Source: Trichodesmium sp050015995
GTDB lineage: Bacteria > Cyanobacteriota > Cyanobacteriia > Cyanobacteriales > Microcoleaceae
Assembly: GCF_050015995.1 (NCBI RefSeq)
Contig: NZ_JBNHEP010000170.1
Span: forward strand, 9,973 to 73,972
Reading direction: 5' to 3'
DNA: 64,000 nt
A program made the translations under genes and the position numbers. The notes beneath the pieces were generated by a model. That model was not told the origin of the DNA, ran no database searches, and saw nothing but the letters and a program-made list of their open reading frames with translations. Positions 7,518 to 16,888 of the stretch are shown here, one piece after another (within the stretch, counting starts at the first letter, position 1; every line of letters starts with the position of its first letter).

Positions 7518-9242
7518 ATGAAACAGTTTCCCTTTTCTTTGCGGTTTTCAATTCCAGCTATTCTACTGATATCTGGTACAATACTGGGTGGAATAAATAT
7601 TCAGCAAGAAACGTCATATTCTTTTCAACGAGTTGAGGAAGATGTCAGTGGGAATGCAAGATTTGCGGGGGAACAAATTTCAGGAATCTTGGAATATCTA
7701 TATCGTCGAGGCAACATAGAACAAGCTGAAATTGCTATTAGTAAGATGCAAACTGATGTCAATCTTAGTTTAGCTCTTTTATTCGATCTAGAAAATCATG
7801 TTCTTCTGGCAACCCAGTATGAATTGCGAAATCGATCCTTGAAACAGACCCCGGCAGCAAAGAATAAGAGCGCATTTAGACAAGTTCGAGAAAATCTCTC
7901 AGGACAAATTATTTTATCAGAAGACAAACAAAAAATTTCGGCAATTTATCCAGTTCCCCTACAAATAGATGCTGGAGAACTTCGTCCCTCTGAAGTGGGG
8001 ATTCTTTGGTTGTCTTATGATATATCACGTCTGAAACAACGGGCATTTAGAGATGCTTTATTTCGCTCCCTAACCTCTAAAATTACCTTAGGTGGATTTT
8101 GTATTTTACTCTGGTTCTTCTTTGAAAAAACTCTGACCAAACGAGCAGAGCAAATTGTGGTAGTTAGCAAAAAAATTGCCCAAGGAGAACTTAATCAACG
8201 GGTGCATATTCAAGGATCTGATGAGTTAGCTCAAATTGCATCAGGATTTAATAAAATGGCAGATTGGATTCAAACAAATACTGAAAAATTACAAGCTAGT
8301 GAAATTGCTCTTCAACAAGCAAACGAAACCCTAGAAGAACAAGTCAAAGAACGGACGATCGCTTTAAGTGAACAAAAAAAACAAAAAAATCAGCTAGAGG
8401 AAACCCTCTATAAACTTCAACAGACTCAAGCGCATTTAGTTCAGCAAGAGAAGATGTCAAGCTTGGGACAATTAGTGGCAGGAGTTGCCCATGAGATTAA
8501 TAATCCCATCAACTTTATTCATGGTAATATTGTTCATGTAGAGGAATACACTCAAGTTTTACTGGATTTTGTTGAATTAGTGCAGCAATGTTATCCTAAT
8601 CTTACCTCAGAAATCGAAGATTGGGCAGATGAAGTTGAGCTTGAATTTTTACAAGAAGATTTACCCAAAACGATCAATTCAATCAAAATAGGAACAAAGC
8701 GAGTTTGTGATATTGTTCTTTCCCTGCGTAACTTTTCTCGCTTAGATGAAGCAGAATTAAAAAAAGTTGAACTTCATGATGGAATTGAAAGTACCCTATT
8801 GATTTTACAAAATCGTCTCAAACAAAAATTAGCTATTCAGGTTATAAAAAATTACAGTGATTTACCTCTCATAGAATGTTATCCAGGACAACTAAATCAA
8901 GTATTTATGAATATTTTAGTTAATGCTATTGATGCCTTGGAAACCAGCGGTCGCGAAAATAAACCCAGACAAATCACTATCCATACATCACGAGTCGATG
9001 AAGAATGGGTGAAAATTGCGATCGCAGATAATGGTTGTGGAATTCCACCTTCAATTCAAAACCAAATATTTAATCCCTTTTTTACGACAAAACCTGTGGG
9101 TAAAGGAACAGGTATGGGAATGGCAATTAGTTACCAAATTATTACAGAAAAACATGGTGGTCAATTAACTTGTTCTTCAACAGTAGGGACAGGTACAGAA
9201 TTTACAATACAAATTCCCATTCAACAACAAGCTGTGAATTAA
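7518..9242 (+). CDS. Sensor histidine kinase with periplasmic domain and HAMP
   Basis: Domains in order: a first membrane helix (FSIPAILLISGTILGG), a periplasmic sensor region of about 160 residues, a second helix (ITLGGFCILLWFFF), HAMP, a coiled coil, a HisKA-like box with the phosphoacceptor His in VAGVAHEINNPINFI, then N, G1 (IADNGCGIPP) and G2 (GKGTGMGMAI) ATP-binding boxes. The ATG at 7518 gives a good signal anchor; the frame is open upstream to a TTG at 7455 that would overlap the binding-protein gene by 35 bp. Co-directional and directly abutting the binding lipoprotein, it probably senses ligand-loaded binding protein. No response regulator or transporter permease is adjacent, so the output is unknown. 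Confidence 0.85.
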   Translation: MKQFPFSLRFSIPAILLISGTILGGINIQQETSYSFQRVEEDVSGNARFAGEQISGILEYLYRRGNIEQAEIAISKMQTDVNLSLALLFDLENHVLLATQYELRNRSLKQTPAAKNKSAFRQVRENLSGQIILSEDKQKISAIYPVPLQIDAGELRPSEVGILWLSYDISRLKQRAFRDALFRSLTSKITLGGFCILLWFFFEKTLTKRAEQIVVVSKKIAQGELNQRVHIQGSDELAQIASGFNKMADWIQTNTEKLQASEIALQQANETLEEQVKERTIALSEQKKQKNQLEETLYKLQQTQAHLVQQEKMSSLGQLVAGVAHEINNPINFIHGNIVHVEEYTQVLLDFVELVQQCYPNLTSEIEDWADEVELEFLQEDLPKTINSIKIGTKRVCDIVLSLRNFSRLDEAELKKVELHDGIESTLLILQNRLKQKLAIQVIKNYSDLPLIECYPGQLNQVFMNILVNAIDALETSGRENKPRQITIHTSRVDEEWVKIAIADNGCGIPPSIQNQIFNPFFTTKPVGKGTGMGMAISYQIITEKHGGQLTCSSTVGTGTEFTIQIPIQQQAVN

Positions 9243-9340
9243 GCACATTTTGAGAAAGGTCATTTCAGTTATCAGTTGGCTCGCAATTGACTTCTATTCA
9301 AGTAGATTCTACATGAGACCAAATTCTCTGAAATTGGTAT

Positions 9341-9379
9341 TAGGTTGTTGGGTTACGAAATCCGCTTAACCCAACCTAT
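9341..9379. repeat. Imperfect hairpin, possible terminator
   Basis: Left arm TTAGGTTGTTGGGTTA and right arm TAACCCAACCTA form a stem about 100 bp after the kinase stop. This resembles the dispersed GGTTGGGTTA-type hairpins common in cyanobacterial spacers; there is no T-run, so a termination role is uncertain. Confidence 0.4.
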
Positions 9380-9904
9380 TGGCGCGTCAAGCTTGAAAAT
9401 GTGGGCAAAAAAACCTAACCCCCCAACCCCACAACTATCCCCCCTTACCCCACGAGTGAAAGCTATGCTTTATAAACATCTTTCTTAACATAAAACTTAG
9501 ACATTAGAAAAAGGTTATGTTTATTACCATTCAATTAATATGATAGGAGAGTAAACGTATTTACAGAAGTTTCGGAAGCGCGTGAAGTACAAAGTTTTAT
9601 TGTCCTAGGGAACACTTAACTGGGAACACTTAACTGGGAATATAAAAGTAGTCTTATGACTGTACCTCAGCATGCTCAAAAGTGCTGTAATTAGAGGCTA
9701 AACTCCTCCCATCTCCGAATCTCCGAATCTCCGAATCTCCCTATCAGAAAAGGATTTTAGGAGTTCCTTATAAGGGATAGCTTTGAAAGGGGGGAAGGAG
9801 GGAAGGGGGGAAACTCTGCCCTCTCCTTGCAGGAGAGGGGTTGGGGGAGAGGTCTTCTAGGTTGCTAGCTCCTAACCCACAATTTTAATCTAGACACGCT
9901 ACTA
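9377..9904. repeat. MITE-like element, TAGTRGCGYGTC family, copy 1
   Basis: Left end GGCGCGTCAAGCTTGAAAA then TGTGGG; right end CCCACAATTTTAATC then TAGACACGCTACTA. These are imperfect 29-bp inverted repeats of each other. The interior is non-coding and contains a 14-bp tandem (GGGAACACTTAACT twice, 9608-9640), CTCCGAAT triplets and a CCCCTCTCC-rich stretch. A second copy is at 27291-27775 and a right-half copy at 31175-31224. The element fills most of the spacer between the kinase and the transketolase-like gene. Confidence 0.6.
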
Positions 9905-9926
9905 AGACTCAGATTAACTCATCATC

Positions 9927-12137
9927 TTAATGTACCAATTCGATCGCTCGCTTCGTCAAAGTCTCAGCAGTTATACCATTAAAATTCATCACCTGAGCAG
10001 CACTAGAAGCAGTCTCACCTCGTCGCCAAGCAAACGTATCTCGCTTAACCTGACTCCGTAACATAATTGGTTCTAGCATTAAACTCGCACCACCAGTCAC
10101 ACCAATTAAAGCATCACCCCCGAATAATTTCTCAAAACCAGCATCATCCAAAAATCCGCCATCAGCTTCCGAACAAGTATCCCAACCTGTATCCTGGGGA
10201 CGGTATAAACGTCGGGGGTTAATTACTGAAACTATCCGCACCCCAATACCTTCAGCTTCCAAAGCAGCAGCAGCTTCAAATACCGGAATTAATGGCATAT
10301 CTCCCACTACTGCAAAAACAATAGTCTTATCCCCTGCAACCTCTTCAAGAAGAATAGCACCATCCTGCAACCCTTGTCTTGTCTGTTCAAAAGTAGTCCG
10401 AATAGGTAACGGTGACTTACTAGCAGTAATAGTCACACCCTTATTTTTAGTAGTCAGCGCCCAATCATAACAAACTTGAATACTATTAGCATCGGGTGGG
10501 AATAGGGCAAACACATTCCCATTCCGCATCATCGCTGCAAAATAAGCTTCAATCTCTGGACGTTGGTGAGTCCAACCGTTGCGCCCCTGTTCCAATGCTC
10601 CAGCGGTAAATAATGTAATAGTTGAAGGAGTAGGGTGACGTAATTCTGCCATTGCTTGAGTAACAGTCTGCCAAATAGGTACGCCGTTAATAGCAAAAGA
10701 TTCATAAGAACACCAAACTGTCCGCGCTCCCATCAATGCTAAACCTGCCGCCATTCCAGCACAAGCATCTTCGCTCAAAGGTTCATAAACCTGACCTTTC
10801 GGACCTTGGAAATAAATGTCGTCTGGGGTGGGGTGAATAATTTTCAATGCTTGGTTAATATTATTAATACCTGATGCAGCGTTACCGTCGGCATTAGTAA
10901 TTAGGAAATGAGGATCTTTTTGTCCGACATGAGCTATTAATGCTCCCATTGCAGTTGTCGCAACTTTGGGGTCGCCACCAACAGCATATTCTTCTAAAGG
11001 TAGTTGACCTAATTCTGCTAGTGGGTATTCAAATTCAGTGATAACAGTCTTAGATGCTGGACCTCCACCAGCACGTTCGCAATTTTTCCTTACTAACTCC
11101 CAACCTGCTACTGGTAGAGCGCGTTCTTTGAGTGCATTCATAATTTGGGGACTATCGAGGGTGTCTTTAGGATAGAGGTTGTGAGATTTTGAACCTCTAG
11201 CATGAACTCCTGCACCTTTAAGTTGTTTGATAATAAAAATCGTCAGTTTGCCACCAAGAGCAGATTTTGCTGCTTTGTCAACATTTTCTAATACTGCTTT
11301 GGTAAATTCCAGACGCTTTTCCAAGGAGAAGGCGCTACTATCAATGTAGTCACCTGCTTGGTTTTGGTCGTCGAAGTCTTTAGCATCTACCAGTATGACT
11401 TCCGCAAAACCGTTGCCTTTCCAATAGGCAATCATTTCTTCATTGGTTTTAGTGGAGACCATGCTGTGGTGTTCTTGACTATAACCATTCCACACTAATA
11501 CTGGTAAAAAGTTGGTGACATCAGGATAGGCAGTGTTAAAGTGTGCCATACTGCTGACTGGATAGGGTTCCCCCATTCCACCATCTCCCAGAGTGAAAGG
11601 AAATAGGGTATCGCGATGTAATAATGCTGCTGCCATAGCGAAATGTTGCCCTTGACCTAATGGACCTGCGGGATTTAGTAATCCTGGAATGCAGCCAGAT
11701 AGGTGTCCGAGGAGGCCGTGCATTTCCCGAAAGCGATCGCGCATTTGTTGGACTGTGAAGATTTCCATATCTTCTAGGGAGCGATCAAGAAATACGGCGC
11801 TATAAAATCCGGGAGCGTGATGTCCGACTTCTGTGAGAATATTTTTGTACCCTAACATAACTAGGGCTGCATAAGCTTCAGCTTGACTGGCAAAACCGCC
11901 TGGGTGTCCAGATGCTTTGCTACCTGTTACTTGTAACATTAAATAACGGAGGGCGTCAGCGTAGAGGAGGGTTTGATATACTCCAGTAGGGTCACTTGGT
12001 GAGGCGATCGCTTTACTTCCTTCTGCTATTGCTGGTGTTTTGCCGTGGGTTTCAAAATCAGGCCAAGCTTCTCCAAAGTATTGAATACCTTCGCAAAAAT
12101 CTGGTACTGTTGTTGGCTTTGGTGTTGTTGCAGTCAT
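9927..12137 (-). CDS. Transketolase-like thiamine diphosphate enzyme
   Basis: A 736-residue enzyme with the three-domain transketolase layout. The cofactor motif is GDGGMGEPYPVSSM followed about 30 residues from GDG by VWNGYS, matching the GDG...N ThDP motif. The substrate-side motif KASGHPGG and a second, pyrimidine-binding domain with SEDACAGMAAGLALMG (candidate cofactor-activating Glu) follow, then a C-terminal domain (FAVVGDMPLIPVFEAA). It differs from housekeeping transketolase in the linker and active-site loops and lacks phosphoketolase motifs, so its substrate is left open. ATG 12137 is preceded by an AGGA at suitable distance. It stands alone with long spacers on both sides. Confidence 0.75.
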   Translation of the reverse strand: MTATTPKPTTVPDFCEGIQYFGEAWPDFETHGKTPAIAEGSKAIASPSDPTGVYQTLLYADALRYLMLQVTGSKASGHPGGFASQAEAYAALVMLGYKNILTEVGHHAPGFYSAVFLDRSLEDMEIFTVQQMRDRFREMHGLLGHLSGCIPGLLNPAGPLGQGQHFAMAAALLHRDTLFPFTLGDGGMGEPYPVSSMAHFNTAYPDVTNFLPVLVWNGYSQEHHSMVSTKTNEEMIAYWKGNGFAEVILVDAKDFDDQNQAGDYIDSSAFSLEKRLEFTKAVLENVDKAAKSALGGKLTIFIIKQLKGAGVHARGSKSHNLYPKDTLDSPQIMNALKERALPVAGWELVRKNCERAGGGPASKTVITEFEYPLAELGQLPLEEYAVGGDPKVATTAMGALIAHVGQKDPHFLITNADGNAASGINNINQALKIIHPTPDDIYFQGPKGQVYEPLSEDACAGMAAGLALMGARTVWCSYESFAINGVPIWQTVTQAMAELRHPTPSTITLFTAGALEQGRNGWTHQRPEIEAYFAAMMRNGNVFALFPPDANSIQVCYDWALTTKNKGVTITASKSPLPIRTTFEQTRQGLQDGAILLEEVAGDKTIVFAVVGDMPLIPVFEAAAALEAEGIGVRIVSVINPRRLYRPQDTGWDTCSEADGGFLDDAGFEKLFGGDALIGVTGGASLMLEPIMLRSQVKRDTFAWRRGETASSAAQVMNFNGITAETLTKRAIELVH

Positions 12138-12919
12138 AGCAATTTTCCTGTATTTTTCTCTTTTTATTTCAGCTTAAGAATAATTTAACATCTACGGGGA
12201 TCAATGTTAATTCCTTTTACTTTACAGCGGTTTTCATGTGGGTAGACCAAAGTAGGGACGTTGCATACAAGTCCCTACTGGGTTATCATTTTTTTTATGT
12301 GGTTCATTGACCTGAAAACTTATGTAGTGGACCTTTTTATCTAAAATAGTTCATTATAATTGTCTGCAGTGAACGATAGTGAACCAATCTTTGACCAATT
12401 TCCTATTGCAACATTTAAGATGAAACAGTCTAGTAGGTAGTAATAAATCTGAGCAATATTTATTGATTTGTAGCTGAAAATAATGAGAAAACTTTAAGAT
12501 ATATAGGACTTACGCAAAACAAGATATTTCTGTCATTACGAGCGACAGCGAAGTAATCTCAAGCCAATACTTTTGTGCTGGATGTGTAAGTCCTGATATA
12601 ACTAGATCAAAGTAGGCATAAGACTATGATACAATTATTAGCTTAGAAAGTTTTACCTTTGATTCAAGCCAACTCTAGGTGACTAATTCCTTGACATTTA
12701 TGTAAAAATGCGGTGATATGTTTCTGTTTCAGGTAGTGATAAATTAGTGATAAAAAAATATTTGCCAATAGTTTTGCTCTAGCCCACGAAATATATCTCT
12801 GGAACTAGAGGAAAACTACTAGCCTAATTATAACTTTCCAAATGAATAAAATTGAAAAAAACTCTACAATGCAAGGCTAAGAGATTTTTAGCTGTAATAT
12901 TGAATATTTGAAAATTCAT
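12138..12919. other. Spacer with repeat elements, no gene seen
   Basis: Nearly 800 bases. It holds a hairpin block at 12226-12285 (TTACAGCGGTTTTCAT, then AGTAGGGAC...GTCCCTACT) that recurs inverted near 41049-41113, an inverted-repeat element at 12505-12594, and a stretch at 12340-12430 that resembles 47835-47940. No coding region is recognisable. Confidence 0.5.
12505..12594. repeat. MITE, AGGACTTACGCA family, copy 1
   Basis: AGGACTTACGCA at 12505-12516 and TGTGTAAGTCCT at 12583-12594 form terminal inverted repeats (one mismatch) around a 90-bp non-coding core containing TCATTACGAGCGACAGCG. Related copies: 16795-16888 and 60861-61057. Confidence 0.6.
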
Positions 12920-13474
12920 CTAGAATCCAAGATAACATTCTGTTTCAGTGATATAAACACATTCTTTCTCTGGATCGGAACCTAACCATTTCTCTTGACG
13001 ATAACCTAACTCATTTCCATCAAAGTCCCTGAAGAAAGCCAAGCATACACCACTGCCAGCATATCCACTTTCCTCAATAGGAATTCCCCTGTCCTTAAGG
13101 TTTCGACAAGCTTCAGCAATGTCAGGCACAATCTGTGTCCCAACCGTCCTTGGTTCAAATGGTTGGTAGGGATTGGCAGAAAGTCCTATACTTGTACTTG
13201 GATCTTCTTCCGAATAAAATTCTGCCCAAAATGGAGGCTGGTAAAATGTTGGATTGCATGACAGACCAAGGATTTTACCATAAAAATACGTGGCCTCATC
13301 CAGATCCTGGACATTTACCCGATCCACGAAGCCAGATTCCCGCAGAGGAGGAGGTGCATCGGATGTATAACACTGAGCTGCTGCTGGGGATGCCATCCAA
13401 GGATTTGCCAATAGAGTTACCGATATTACCAGAGCAATTACCAGAGTTTGAAAAACTTTGAGTAAAGTTTTCAT
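12920..13474 (-). CDS. Exported VOC (glyoxalase-fold) protein
   Basis: A 184-residue protein with a Sec signal peptide: KTLLKVFQ, a hydrophobic run (ALVISVTLLANP) and an AAA cleavage site before QCYTS. The mature part is one vicinal-oxygen-chelate domain: FVDRVNVQDLDEATYFYGKILG opens the first beta-alpha-beta module, IVPDIAEACRNLKDRG and FFRDFDGNELGYRQE the second. The metal-ligand positions are not the usual His/Glu set throughout, so catalysis is uncertain. A secreted VOC protein is uncommon; four Cys in the mature chain could form disulfides in the periplasm. ATG 13474 is well placed before the signal peptide. Neighbours give no functional hint beyond proximity to the P450 array. Confidence 0.7.
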   Translation of the reverse strand: MKTLLKVFQTLVIALVISVTLLANPWMASPAAAQCYTSDAPPPLRESGFVDRVNVQDLDEATYFYGKILGLSCNPTFYQPPFWAEFYSEEDPSTSIGLSANPYQPFEPRTVGTQIVPDIAEACRNLKDRGIPIEESGYAGSGVCLAFFRDFDGNELGYRQEKWLGSDPEKECVYITETECYLGF

Positions 13475-13606
13475 GTGGTTTTCTCCAAATTCAATATCTT
13501 ACAAAAAAGCCTACGGTGCAATAGTAATTTTCTGAAGTTTCCTATGTCAAGCAAATTATGTAAATATTCTTTACAATTGTGTAAATATTTAGAGTTTTCC
13601 CTAAAT

Positions 13607-13743
13607 AGACATCTCCAAAAATCAAAAATAAAATTAATTATTATCCATAAAATTATCAATTACTCCCCTCCACCGGAGGGGTTAGGGGTGGGTTAAGTGT
13701 TCCCAGTTAAGTGTTCCCTGTTCCCTCTTTTCTGGAGATGTAT
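13607..13743. repeat. MITE, AGACATCTCC family, copy 1
   Basis: AGACATCTCCAAAAA at the left and TTTTCTGGAGATGTAT at the right, with AAT on both sides (13604-13606 and 13744-13746) as a 3-bp target duplication. The core carries CCCCTCCACCGGAGGGG and heptad-type GTTCCCT repeats. It lies about 160 bp upstream of the first P450 gene. Confidence 0.7.
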
Positions 13744-13906
13744 AATAGAGAAAAACATCGCTCAAATAAATACACAGCAGTAATTATATGCAGTTTTAAT
13801 TAATAGCTAAAATCCTTATAGAACAACAGGAATTGCCAGATTTTTTTAAGTTATAAAGTGACAAGTCCAATAATCAAAAAATCCAAAAGATAACTCAATT
13901 AAGAAT

Positions 13907-15286
13907 ATGACAATGACACAACTGCCTGGTCCAAAATCTCCACGTTGGATTCAACTTCTCCAGTGGGTGGCCGAACCCTTGACATTTATGGAAAAATGTG
14001 CCAAGCAATACGGCGACGCATTTCAAATAAAATTGAATTACCCAATGGTACTTATCAGCCATCCCAAGGCTATTGAGGAAATTTTCAAGACTAACCCAAA
14101 ACAGTTCGACTGTGGTGTGGGAAATCAGGTGTTGCTACCATTGTTAGGAGATTTATCCCTGGCTTTGCTAGACGGTACTCCTCACCAACGTCAACGTCAA
14201 CTATTGATGCCACCTTTTCATGGGGAAAGGATGCAAGCTTATGGTGAGTTAATTTGTAATATTGCTGGGCAAGTAGCTAGTAAGTGGGAAGTGGGGCAAC
14301 CATTTTCTATGAGAAAATCAACCCAAGATATATCTTTGAAGGTAATATTACAGGCAGTTTTTGGTTTATATGAAGGAGATAGATACCATAAAATAGAGCA
14401 AATTTTGAGTGAAGCTCTAGAGTCGTTGGGTTCTCCCTGGAAATCAAGTATGCTATTTTTCAAGCCTCTCCAAATAGACTTGGGTGCTTGGAGTCCTTGG
14501 GGTAGATTTATTAGACAACGGCAAGAAGTTGATGAGTTGCTGTACGCAGAAATTTCTGAACGTCGTCAACAACTAGATCCCAAACGTTCTGACATTTTGA
14601 CCATGCTGTTGTTAGCACGGGATGAAGAAGGACAACCCATGAGCGATCTAGAATTGCGGGATGAATTGATGACATTGCTATTTGCTGGACATGAAACTAC
14701 TGCAACCGCCTTAGCGTGGTCGTTTTACTGGATTCATCGTCAACCAGAAATTTATCACAAGCTATTGGAAGAACTGGAAGACCTTGGGGATAACCCAGAC
14801 CCAATGGCAATTATGAAACTGCCATATCTAAATGCAGTTTGCTGTGAAACCCTGCGTATTTATCCAGTGGCAATAATTGCATTTTCACGAATAGCAAAAC
14901 TACCAATAACGATAATGGATCGAACATATCCAGAGGGAACTGCTTTAAGTCCCTGTGTTTATCTAACTCATCACCGAAAAGATTTGTATCCTGAACCAAA
15001 GAAATTTAAACCAGAACGATTTTTAGAACGTCAATACTCCGCTTACGAATTTTTACCTTTTGGCGGTAGTAACCGACGTTGCATAGGAGCAGCATTTGCC
15101 ATGTTTGAAATGAAACTGGTATTAGCAACTATTCTTAGACACTATAATTTAGCATTGGCACAGAAACAACCAGTAAAAGCAGTACGTCGGGGTGTAACTT
15201 TAGCTCCTGCGGGTGGTGTGAAAATGGTTATGAAAGGTAAACGTATACCGGCAGAAAAAAAATCCCCTTCTGTAACAACTGTATAA
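13907..15286 (+). CDS. Cytochrome P450, CYP110-like (array copy 1)
   Basis: A 459-residue soluble-type P450 without membrane anchor. Diagnostic parts: I-helix oxygen-binding motif AGHETTATALAW, K-helix ExxR in CETLRIYP, the PERF region KFKPERFLE, and the heme loop FLPFGGSNRRCIGAAF with the Cys thiolate ligand. The N-terminus TQLPGPKSPRW and overall sequence match the CYP110 group of cyanobacteria, several of which hydroxylate fatty acids; the substrate here is inferred only at that level. It is the most diverged copy of the array (different heme loop and F-G region from copies 2 and 3). No ferredoxin or reductase gene is adjacent, so electrons must come from general partners. Confidence 0.9.
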   Translation: MTMTQLPGPKSPRWIQLLQWVAEPLTFMEKCAKQYGDAFQIKLNYPMVLISHPKAIEEIFKTNPKQFDCGVGNQVLLPLLGDLSLALLDGTPHQRQRQLLMPPFHGERMQAYGELICNIAGQVASKWEVGQPFSMRKSTQDISLKVILQAVFGLYEGDRYHKIEQILSEALESLGSPWKSSMLFFKPLQIDLGAWSPWGRFIRQRQEVDELLYAEISERRQQLDPKRSDILTMLLLARDEEGQPMSDLELRDELMTLLFAGHETTATALAWSFYWIHRQPEIYHKLLEELEDLGDNPDPMAIMKLPYLNAVCCETLRIYPVAIIAFSRIAKLPITIMDRTYPEGTALSPCVYLTHHRKDLYPEPKKFKPERFLERQYSAYEFLPFGGSNRRCIGAAFAMFEMKLVLATILRHYNLALAQKQPVKAVRRGVTLAPAGGVKMVMKGKRIPAEKKSPSVTTV

Positions 15287-15307
15287 AGTATTGTTAAACT
15301 GTAGGAA

Positions 15308-15343
15308 GTTAACAGTAGAATAACAAACCCAAACTACTGTTAA
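15308..15343 (+). terminator. Conserved hairpin between P450 copies 1 and 2
   Basis: GTTAACAGTAG and CTACTGTTAA form a 10-bp stem 20 bp after the stop of P450 copy 1. The same hairpin follows copy 2 (where it is split by a MITE) and copy 3 (18352-18387). Conservation after each gene suggests a terminator or RNA-processing structure; there is no strong T-run. Confidence 0.45.
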
Positions 15344-15383
15344 TTGTCCCTCTGAAAAATCCCAAAACTTACCATTAATTAAC

Positions 15384-16760
15384 ATGAAATCAATCCCCGG
15401 ACCAAAAACACCAGCTCTCTTTCAGAGACTACAATCGCTTCTCAATCCACTCAATACTCTTGAGTCAAGAACTGAGAAATATGGAGATATTTATACTACA
15501 GCAGGTGTTGCAGGTAAAACAGTGATAGTAAGCAACCCAAAAGACTTAGAGGAAGTATTGACAAAAGATAATGGAAATGAGTATGAGGTTCCTGGCCAGA
15601 AAATTCTCAAGTCAGTGTTTGGAGAACACTCAATATTTGCCTTGTCAGGCGATCGCCTCCGTCGAGAACGCAAACTACTAATGCCACCCTTTCATGGCGA
15701 TAGAATGCGTAACTATGGAGAGTTGATCCGTAACATCACCAAGGAAGCAGCGAGTAAGTTAATGGTGGGTAAAATATTTATTGCCCGTAAATTGATGGAA
15801 GAAATTACGATGCAAGTCTTACTCGAGATTATCTTTGGTCTATATGATAGCCCCCAGTTATTAGAAATCAGGTTAATGTTGGCAGATTGGATTGGGATCA
15901 CAGCAAACCCATTAAGAGCAAGTTTACTACTCTTTCCAGGGTTGCAAAAGGATTTAGGTCCATGGAGTCCTTGGGGTAAATATCAGCGCCAACTACAAAA
16001 ACTCGATCGACTCCTCTATGCAGAAATTGCTACTCGTCGCGCTCAACTAGACCCAAATTGTACTGATATCCTAACTCTCATGCTATTGGCGCAGGATGAA
16101 GAAGGTCAAGGTATGACAGACCAGGAAATTCGGGATGAGTTGCTGACACTGTTATTTTCTGGTCACGAAACCACTGCAACAGCTTTGACTTGGGCAATTT
16201 ATTGGGTCCACAGGCAGCCAGAAGTATATCAAAAGCTAATGCAGGAATTGGCAACTGTAGAAGCAGATACCGATCCAATGAAAATTTTTCGTTTACCCTA
16301 TCTAACAGCAGTTTGCCAGGAAACTTTGCGTATATACCCCCCGGTAATGTTGACATTCCTACGTCAAACAAAAAAAACTGTGGAGTTAAATGGTTATCAA
16401 TTGGAAGCTGGTACAATGCTTCATGGTTCTATTTATTTGACTCACCACCGGGAAGATTTATATCCAGAACCGAAAAAGTTTAAGCCAGAGCGATTTTTAG
16501 AGAGGCAGTTTTCTCCCTATCAATATTTGCCGTTTGGAGGAGGTCAACGTCGCTGTATTGGTACAGCACTAGCAAATTTTGAGATGCGTTTAGTATTGGC
16601 AACATTGCTGTCTAATTTTGAGATGGAATTGGCAGATAATCGACCTGTGAAACCCCAACGTAGAGGATTTACTTTAGGGACTTCAACTGGAGTAAAAATG
16701 TTGATGAAAGGGGAACGCAAGCAGGTAGAAAAGAAATCTCCTTCCGTTGCAGTTGTATAA
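15384..16760 (+). CDS. Cytochrome P450, CYP110-like (array copy 2)
   Basis: A 458-residue P450. I-helix SGHETTATALTW (Ser replaces Ala at the first position), K-helix QETLRIYPP, PERF region and heme loop YLPFGGGQRRCIGTAL are all intact. It is much closer to copy 3 than to copy 1, down to shared upstream sequence (ATTAATTAACATGAAATCAA), showing a recent tandem duplication. Spacer to copy 1 is about 100 bp and holds a hairpin. Likely a fatty-acid or related lipid monooxygenase by family, substrate unknown. No typical SD is seen; the start is set by the conserved MKSI N-terminus. Confidence 0.9.
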   Translation: MKSIPGPKTPALFQRLQSLLNPLNTLESRTEKYGDIYTTAGVAGKTVIVSNPKDLEEVLTKDNGNEYEVPGQKILKSVFGEHSIFALSGDRLRRERKLLMPPFHGDRMRNYGELIRNITKEAASKLMVGKIFIARKLMEEITMQVLLEIIFGLYDSPQLLEIRLMLADWIGITANPLRASLLLFPGLQKDLGPWSPWGKYQRQLQKLDRLLYAEIATRRAQLDPNCTDILTLMLLAQDEEGQGMTDQEIRDELLTLLFSGHETTATALTWAIYWVHRQPEVYQKLMQELATVEADTDPMKIFRLPYLTAVCQETLRIYPPVMLTFLRQTKKTVELNGYQLEAGTMLHGSIYLTHHREDLYPEPKKFKPERFLERQFSPYQYLPFGGGQRRCIGTALANFEMRLVLATLLSNFEMELADNRPVKPQRRGFTLGTSTGVKMLMKGERKQVEKKSPSVAVV

Positions 16761-16794
16761 AATTGTGTTAAACTGTGGGAAGTTAACAATAGAA

Positions 16795-16888
16795 TCAGAA
16801 CTTACGCATGAAGTACGGAAAACTAGGATTTGAGATTGCTTCCCTGTCGGTCGCAATGACGAAAATACCTTGTACTGCGTAAGTCCTA
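16795..16888. repeat. MITE, AGGACTTACGCA family, copy 2, with target duplication
   Basis: TCAGAACTTACGCA at the left and TGCGTAAGTCCTA at the right, flanked by AGAA at 16791-16794 and 16889-16892. The spacer after P450 copy 1 shows the same surrounding sequence without the element (GTTAACAGTAGAATAACAAA), so it serves as the empty site. The element splits the inter-gene hairpin here. Confidence 0.75.

Noticed and set aside
13135..13461. 108-codon plus-strand frame opposite the VOC gene
   Set aside because: The minus-strand gene has a signal peptide and VOC domain; the antisense frame is a shadow.
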